NCBI RefSeq assembly: GCF_050908995.1
Contig: NC_135118.1
Location: 13,525,501 to 13,589,500, forward strand
Length of the DNA stretch: 64,000 nt
Direction of reading: 5' to 3'
Source: Andrena cerasifolii
Lineage: Eukaryota > Arthropoda > Insecta > Hymenoptera > Andrenidae
The notes beneath the pieces are model-generated. The model saw nothing but the letters and a program-made list of their open reading frames with translations, had not been told where the DNA came from and made no database searches. Each line of letters starts with the position of its first letter. Positions within the stretch are counted from its first letter, which is position 1. Positions 57,318-64,000 of this stretch are shown here, piece by piece. Both the position numbers and the translations under genes were made by a program.

Positions 57318-60300
57318 ATGGCTGCGTTCAACATGCTACTGCATTTATACGTATTCGTCTTTGCTAGCTTCTTATCACTTGGAACTACTGATGAAAATAT
57401 TCGAAAAGAGGCTGTAAATAAGTATCGTTTACCAGATGACACTATACCAATACATTACAACATTAAATTAGATTTACACAATTCCACTTTCGATGGTGAA
57501 ACCGAAATTTACTTGAAAGTGCGGAGATCTACATCGACTGTTGTGCTGCATTCGAAGAACCTTACAATAGACGAAGTGACGACGAATATAAGGAAAGATA
57601 ATAATACAATAAAGCCAAAGGAACATATTTACGACGATGCGACGGAAATGTTAGGTCTTCGGTTCGAAGATCCTCTCGAGGCAGGAGTTTACATTTTGAA
57701 ATTTAAATTCACTGGTGCACTAGCTGACGACCTTTATGGAATTTTTAGATCATTTTACGAGGATGAAGAGGGGAACGAAGTGTGAGTAAACGTTACTTGA
57801 GAGTTAACGAAAGTTAAAAGCACTTTTCTCCTTCTTAATTGCCACTTATTTAATTGCCTCATCGTGAATGACGATATTAGTGCACGATGTCAGACGGGTT
57901 TTTCTTTACAGGCGCTTCGGTTCATCTTTTACTTTAAGAAATACAAAGTGATTCATAACCACTTTTTTTTATTATCTTAATACCTACATGAAAGGTGTGG
58001 AGAAAAACAGGGAATGTCACAAAACAGGGTTATGGAAAAAATTAAGCGTTAATACTTTAATGAAATTAATTGTCTTATATAATTTTCATCTTAAAGAATT
58101 TCTTATTTTACCTTGACGATAGAAGCTTATGCTTAGGCAAAGAGCGAGGACATTCCGTATTTTGCTCCAGTGCAGAGTGGACATTCCCTGTTTTTCACCA
58201 GTATACCAAATCTTCGACGTTATCTTAGGGGGGGATTTAAACTTTACAACCCTTTGTGATTCGACGGTTCCGTGGCCCCAGTTGCCACCAACAAAATTTC
58301 CAGTTTTCCCCTTACCCTTCATACAGAATTAATCCTATAAAATTATCTCAAATTTTTATTAACAGCAATTATTAATTTCAATTCCTGTCATGTGGTTTAT
58401 CTATTTGACTTGAATCGATTACATTCCTACTAAATGATTCAAGTAGAAAAATTGAAACCGAAGTGGTAACTTTTATAGGCCGATTATAATGACACATTTC
58501 CAACGTACGTATGCTCGTCGAGCTTTTCCTTGCTGGGACGAACCTGCTCTGAAAGCGACGTTTAACGTGTCTTTGAAACATTATCCTGATTACACGGCGC
58601 TGTCAAATATGCCTGCTTACATGATGGAACACGACGAAAAGGATGGAAAGAACTGCACACACTTTCAGACCACACCAATCATGTCGACCAACATTTTGGC
58701 TTTCGGTGTAGTCGATTTCCCTCACGTTTCCAATTCGAACGACACGATTAGAGTATGGGTCAGGAGCGGGGAAATCAATGATACAACTTATTTTATGCAC
58801 GTTATAGAGAAAGCCACCGATGAGTTGACGCGATACCTAAATAGCACGGTTCGTGTCCCAAAAATGGACCATGTCGTTATCCCAGATTATTCTGCTGGAG
58901 CAACCGAGAACTGGGGCATGATCATCTACCTGTAAGTAGGAAACAAACGAATTAAGAGGGGAAGCCACTGTGAAAGTCTTTTCATCCCGATTTTTCTTTT
59001 GGTGCAGCTTCATAATATTTAGGGTCTCAAAAATATACCCTCGTAATATGAAAGTTAATCTCAAAAAATTCTGGCAGCTGCGGAAGGTTTTGTACAAGTA
59101 GCGCAACGCTTAGAATCCAGTGCCCGCATAGGTGACTTTGTGTCAATCGCCCGAAGAATTTTTTATGTTCAAGAATCCAAATGAATCTAATAAGAGAGAT
59201 TAGATGTATCTGATTATGACCTTATACATTGTTTAGAACTAGGTACAGCTATGTGCAGCTGCGATCTTCGAGTTGCAGAAATTAACTTCTGTTAAAACTT
59301 AAAAACGCGATTACCTATCTCGAAACGGCATTTTTCAAACTGGACGGATTAGTAATTCAGTGAATATTTATCGGACTCGCTTGAATTTTTCAGGGAATTT
59401 TCGTAATAAAATTATCTTCAGTTAAGCGTACAAGTGTATAATATCGAATAATTCATCTAATCGTAACATTGAATAAACAGGTTGATTTTTTTATACCTTT
59501 TCTTCCAAAGTTCGCCATTTCTTCAGCAATTAATATTTTGTTAAATCTGTACGCTTAACTGAAGCTATTGTAATATACTTTAAGAGGCCGTTCCAATTTT
59601 TCAATTCAGAGCAAACGTTGAAAAGTTACACGACCGCCGTTTTGCAAATTCTTTTGCAGAGCCCAATGCTATCGTATGCTGTGGCTATACTATCCAAAAA
59701 AAATTTCAATCTAGAAGCATAAAATAGTAGGTAAATATATGTATTTTCAGTTGGTAATACAGATTTTTCGTAGAAAGTTACATATTTTCATTATAAAAGA
59801 ATGCCTTGAAAGTTGCCTTTATTTTCGACCGTCACCGTGGCTTCCTCCCTTGAATGAAACATTTAACAGTGAATCAGTGACGAGAACGCAAGTTGTATTT
59901 CACCATCCAGGCGATAAGAAAAGTCTTACTTATCGAGTTGTTAAAATAATACTAAGTGGCGTGAGTAGCACTTACAATTTTCTTGAAACTCAATTACTCT
60001 GTTTATCTAATCTATCGCGTTGAATTTAAGTGAATGATATAAATCGAATGAACGTAACACGTTAGTACCCATGTTGTTACTCTTGGCAATTCTCTAAAAT
60101 TCGGAACCTTATGAACTTAAAAGGCCAGCAAATAGTTGGATCTAAGCACGAATCCCGTTGAATTTTGAGAATTTTCTTGTTTCCCGAATCAGGGTGTATT
60201 TAGGGATGTTTTATTACACTAAAGAACTTGGTTAATTGGCTGAATTGAAATACGCACTGCTACTAAAAGCTCCACGCGTAAAAGATTCTAATATTCACTT

Positions 60301-63300
60301 GTAAGAAGATTGAGAATTCTTTGAGAAAGAGTGCAATAAAATCATAAAAACAGTAAAGGGTGAACGCAATAGTGCGCCAGAGTATTAGGAGCCAGAGCTT
60401 AGTGAAGCACTAGCTTTAGTACTCGGTTTCGCCCGAAATTTAGAATCCGATTTTATAAAAAAAAATATATTTTTTTTAGTTTTTTTTTTGTGAAAATAGT
60501 CACATTCATCTGGATTAGTCAGGCATAATGGGCTGAGGCACATTTCGTCATCCCAAAGTTTATCGTTCGATAGTTTTTAGGCGACAGACAAACACACAAA
60601 CATACGAAACACTTTCTGCTTTATATATTAAGATTTTATATATATCTAAAAAAAAGTAACAGATTAACGCTGTAAGTAGCGCAGGGTTTTGAAAAATGCC
60701 TCTTCAAGTCGATCAAATTTTTTCCCAATCGACAAAATGAATTCCAAGCTTGGTTTCGCTTCGGAATAAACATTCGCGGATTCACGGGCAATGCTTCCAG
60801 TGCTTTTGAGAAAATATCGAAACGTGAAAACGCGCCGACGCCATTCAAAGTGCGAAGTGTGAAAAATACGTTTGGTGACATGGATCTTGAGGATCGTTCG
60901 GCACTTAAGTAGGACTGAAGTATCTTATGCTCTATCTCTTGTCTCTTCGTGTGAATCGTAGATACATATGTACTGTTAGAACATATAGCAAAGTACTCGG
61001 ATCACCCTCAAGTGGTGTACATAAGGATACATGTATCCTTGAGGATACAACATGTTGAACGTGTGTCCCCTTGTCATCTACAAAGTTCATAGACCCAAAG
61101 CATTTACCTAGCTTGATATTTGAAGAGCAGGACTTGATATTGTCCAAAATCTATATTGATTGTACCTCTTTGTTTTTGATTTGTCACACTCGAGAGCGAT
61201 GATATCTTAGCCAGAGGACTTTATACGAGCCTCTTCGTGGCTTTGTTCGTGGATCTTACTGTGCAAATCCATCACGATGCTTTTCTTTTTCAAATATTCA
61301 GAGAGTACGCTGTTCCACGCAATTCCGATTTAACGCAGATTAGGATGCAGAAAACAATGACTGTCACGCACGAAATTGCACACCAATGGTTTGGGAATTT
61401 AGTGAGTCCAGCTTGGTGGAAGTATCATTGGTTAAGCGAAGGCATGTCTACGTACCTGAAATTTTACATCACCGACAAGGTAATGCGCGTTGTGTATCGC
61501 AGTTTTAATATTCCGTGGGAGTAGTGACGATTGCTGTGTCCTAATATTAATTCTAGATGTTCGAAACGTGGACACTAATGGACAACCTTGTACACACACA
61601 AATACTCTTTTTCTCGACGGACGACAATGCTGATGTTACTCACGTAAATCGAGACTTCACTACTAATCAAGCCAGACGACACAGCGATTATTTCACTGTG
61701 TACAGCAAACGTAAGGATAATTGGGGTTGTATAAAAGTCGAAGTACGAAGTGTTTCCATAATTTCTTTCAGCGGCGATTCTTTTCTGGATGCTGTCAAAT
61801 ATGGTCGGCGAAGACGTTTTTCGAGCTGGTTTATTGAGCTACATCAACGAACAGTTAGTAGTTACACGTATATTTTTTATTTTCTGGTCTCGAAAAAATC
61901 GGCTTGTAAGAAACTATTCAAATAATCAAATAGACGTGATAAACACGACGAATCAATTAAAATTTGTATCGTTTCGGTAATTTTTTAGAGCCCGTTGTAT
62001 CGCTTCTTCTGTATTGTCATTGGCACGTAGAACATTTACCGATTGAACAATAATTTAATTTTGGCACTTAAATTCTCAAGATCGCTTCGTATTGTTACAG
62101 CAAATACAGCAACGTTACATCGAACGACTTATGGGAAGCCATGCAGAGCGCGTTGAACCAGTCGAACACTACTGGGGGGAATTTTCAGGTGAAAGAAGTG
62201 ATGGACACCTGGATTGAACAAACTGGATATCCACTAGTGACGGTGACACGAAATTACACAACAGGTGACATCACGATATCTCAAGAACCATCGCCAGCAG
62301 ACACCGATAAAACGCAAAGGAAGTGGTGCATTCCCATAAATTATGCAACTGCATCAACGCCGGACTTTTCAGCGACTAAACCTATGCGATGGTTGAAGCA
62401 AAACGATGACAAATTAGTAATCCAGGGAGTCGATGTTGATGACTGGATAATTGTCAATTTACAGCACACTGGTAAGTGCTTGTATATAAACGTAAACGAT
62501 TATGCTCTATTGGTAGTTTAGAATCTTGATGTTTAATATTTGATAAATGATTAAAGGGGCATTGAAATGATCGGGAAATGATATGCTAATAATAGAAGCA
62601 CAAGTATCCATTCCTCGTTCATAATCGAAACAACCTTATCGCATCAAATAATCTTTCAAATCCCCTGTTGCACAGTGTTTCTGGCCGTTTCGAAACGTTA
62701 TTGCGAAATTTTCGAAGTTTTTTACTAGTTGCCGAAGAACTTAGAGTTCTAGGAGCATAAACCTAAGCAACGATTCCATATGTGTGCACTGGTTCTCAGT
62801 TACGTTTAGATTACACAAGAAATTTCGTAATGCTAGGTATATTAATCGTAATTAAGCGAGCCACGAGTGGAGTAGCAAATATGGAAGCGCGGTTTTGTTC
62901 AGTTCACATTTGACATACAGATTTCAAGTATCCTCTTCCTGTCATATGACAACAGGTTATTTCCGGGTGGACTACGATTCTACGAACTGGGAAAAGATCG
63001 CACAGTATCTAAATACAGAACATTATAATAAAATTCACCCGGCGAATCGTGTTCAACTCTTGAGAACAGCTGTCTACTTGCTATCAGTGAAGAGGCTTAG
63101 CCCCACGATTTTTCTCCAACTTGCTAATTATTTGCGTCGTGAAGTGGACCCTGTAGTATGGAACGGTGCACTCGAAATAATCGACAACGTGAAACACAGC
63201 TATTTGAAGAGTCCCAGAGGGGCTGCAATTTTATCGGTAAGATTGAATACTCTCTATTGTTTACGTCAAATAAATGTTAAATATATTGATGAAGGTATTC

Positions 63301-64000
63301 AGTCGAAAATACGAGAACTGATTTGAATGATAACACAAAGCGCATCTTACTAGGATTCAGCGTATCATATGTTTAAATAATTTCATCATTCATATATCTT
63401 TATTTGCAAATATTAATCTTTACTTTCCACGATTGGTAGCAAAGTAACAGAATTTATAAACAACAAAACTTGAAAATGTTATGCCTTTTCTTTTCTGCGA
63501 TATATAAGTTTTATATACTTATGTTTCTCTAATCTTGATTGACAGTTAAAATCTTTCGAACGTAGCTACAGTTCCACGCCTTTCTTTTATAGGTGAATGA
63601 AGCGAAACATAGCAAGAATTTATTTTTACATGTTATATTATCCTTGCACGTGGAACGAACTCATTTCAATGTTAATAAAAGGATACTAGAAATCCGTGTG
63701 AGGACTTCCCCTTGAGGAAAAGATTTTTCTGATCAATGTTTCTGATTTAACTTCAATTCATCCTCCTATTTCACGCGTGAGGGTGTCCACCCATCTTAAG
63801 GGGACCTTCCGCTCTAAAGCCCCCCAAAATAGGTGATTTTTAGGAATTAATTAAAGAAAAACCACTAGATATAATTGAATGGGACTTCTTGCATTGTATT
63901 GAGCATATCTTAAATTATAGAAATATATTTTTTGTTTCATAATTAATCATTGCAGACGGCACTGGGGAGTCGTTAAATTCAAGGTGTCAAAAAATTAATC
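57318..64000 (+). CDS. APN-C: aminopeptidase N-like protein with altered motifs, cut by the window end
   Basis: Exons 57318-57781, 58479-58931, 61302-61479, 61557-61710, 61772-61853, 62101-62471, 62956-63236 join in phase for 661 aa; later exons lie past 64000. Signal peptide about 1-24 (MLLHLYVFVFASFLSLG). FPCWDEP is intact. The GAMEN position reads GATEN (295-299), an M to T change. The zinc motif HEIAH at 329-333 and Glu352 are intact. The YxKGAS region reads YSKPAILFWML: the Tyr remains but Gly-Ala is Pro-Ala. WLSEGMS replaces WLNEGFA. The C-domain starts GYFRVDYDSTNW. Zinc binding should be kept; substrate preference or activity may differ. Not a pseudogene on visible evidence: no stop or frameshift in seven exons. 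The gene probably ends a few kb downstream, with a C-terminus whose GPI status cannot be told. Confidence 0.88.
57994..58205. repeat. Inverted repeat in an APN-C intron
   Basis: GGTGTGGAGAAAAACAGGGA followed by ATGTC is mirrored by GACATTCCCTGTTTTTCACC near 58178-58203. It may be an unclassified MITE; flanking duplications were not found. Intron 57782-58478. Confidence 0.5.
58479..58931 (+). CDS. APN-C exon 2: FPCWDEP and GATEN
   Basis: GT+G makes Val, then PIIMTHFQRTYARRAFPCWD, ETSNM-like YTALSNMPAYM, and ends GATENWGMIIYL. The same phase and layout as APN-B exon 46440-46892. The codon ACC replaces the expected ATG of GAMEN (positions 295-299). Confidence 0.88.
60427..60631 (+). repeat. Interspersed repeat family R, copy 3
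   Basis: CGCCCGAAATTTAGAATCCG, poly-A and T tracts, TTCATCTGGATTAGTCAGGC, CATAATGGGCTGAGGC, GACAGACAAACACACAAAC and TTTCTGCTTTATATATTA. This is the fullest of the three copies. In the APN-C intron. Confidence 0.75.
60664..60854. mobile_element. Degraded P1-type TTAA element
   Basis: It opens TTAACGCTGTAAGTAGCGC and its right part CGCGCCGACGCCATTCAAAG matches the right end of the 52446 copy, but the closing TTAA is lost. About 190 bp. Confidence 0.6.
61302..61853 (+). CDS. APN-C catalytic exons (zinc site and Tyr region)
   Basis: Three exons, 61302-61479, 61557-61710 and 61772-61853. The first has HEIAHQWFGNL and WLSEGMSTYL. The second reads MFETWTLMDNLVHTQIL and ends FTVYSK plus C. The third begins CG, giving Pro, then AILFWMLSNMVGEDVFRAGL. 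The frame in phase 1 forces Pro where the family has Gly. The 61479 donor is GTAATG. Confidence 0.85.
63237..64000. other. APN-C intron running to the window end
   Basis: After the donor GTAAGA at 63237 no further exon is seen. By comparison with APN-A and APN-B four or more exons (about 270 aa) should follow outside the window. Confidence 0.7.
63796..64000. mobile_element. TTAA-flanked element, family P2 copy 2, cut by the window end
   Basis: It opens TTAAGGGGACCTTCCGCTCT and then follows the left part of 24831-25560 closely: AAAATAGGTGATTTTTAGGA, GAATGGGACTTCTTGCATTG and GCAGACGGCACTGGGGAGTC. Confidence 0.75.

Larger units (their letters stand above)
58932..61301. other. APN-C intron (2.4 kb)
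   Basis: Contains a 16-bp inverted repeat, CTTCAGTTAAGCGTAC at 59416-59431 mirrored at 59549-59564, a family R repeat and a P1-type remnant. A 94-aa ORF at 59739-60023 has no family features. Otherwise nothing recognised. Confidence 0.6.

Noticed and set aside
59739..60023. 94-aa ORF in the APN-C intron
   Set aside because: No motif, AT-rich composition, and not needed for the M1 frame.
1..64000. CRISPR arrays, operons, tRNA or rRNA genes, phage or defence systems
   Set aside because: No spaced direct repeats of that type, no bacterial gene layout and no cloverleaf that I could recognise; the sequence is eukaryotic with spliced genes.

Overview
This is an insect nuclear contig. Genes have many short exons with GT-AG introns, the genome is AT-rich with GC-rich exons, and non-autonomous DNA transposons are dense. 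The proteins (an NHS/guk-holder homologue and a tandem M1 aminopeptidase N cluster) and the repeat style suggest a hymenopteran, perhaps a bee, but this is inference. All four supported genes are on the + strand. There is no prokaryotic or viral gene system and no CRISPR array.

Region 1 (1-36556): the 3' part of a guk-holder/Nance-Horan-syndrome family gene (gukh). I rebuilt ten exons (5933-32965) by matching splice sites and codon phase. The first exon(s), which should carry the N-terminal WAVE-homology domain, lie upstream of the window or were not recognised. The visible part codes for 1934 aa with the long form of exon 7, or 1589 aa with the short form. Large introns (6184-12759, 18392-29234) carry foldback and MITE elements. 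A 3'UTR with two AATAAA signals follows near 34.25-34.42 kb.

Region 2 (36557-64000): three tandem aminopeptidase N-like genes. APN-A (36557-43433, ten exons, 929 aa) is complete and secreted, with no GPI tail. APN-B (45816-55406, eleven exons, 930 aa) is complete with canonical motifs and a GPI-type C-terminus. APN-C (from 57318, seven exons visible, 661 aa) is cut by the window end and has altered active-site motifs. The rebuilt coding lengths of A and B are exact multiples of three ending in one stop, which strongly supports the models. The three differ in intron layout: A lost several introns and gained two relative to B and C.

The most unusual part is the catalogue of short non-autonomous elements, many with both ends and target-site duplications visible: hAT-like (8-bp), TTAA-flanked (piggyBac-like), TTA/TAA-flanked and TA-flanked (mariner-like) families, including one element nested in another. 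These are mostly inside introns, one starting only 10 bp from a splice donor.
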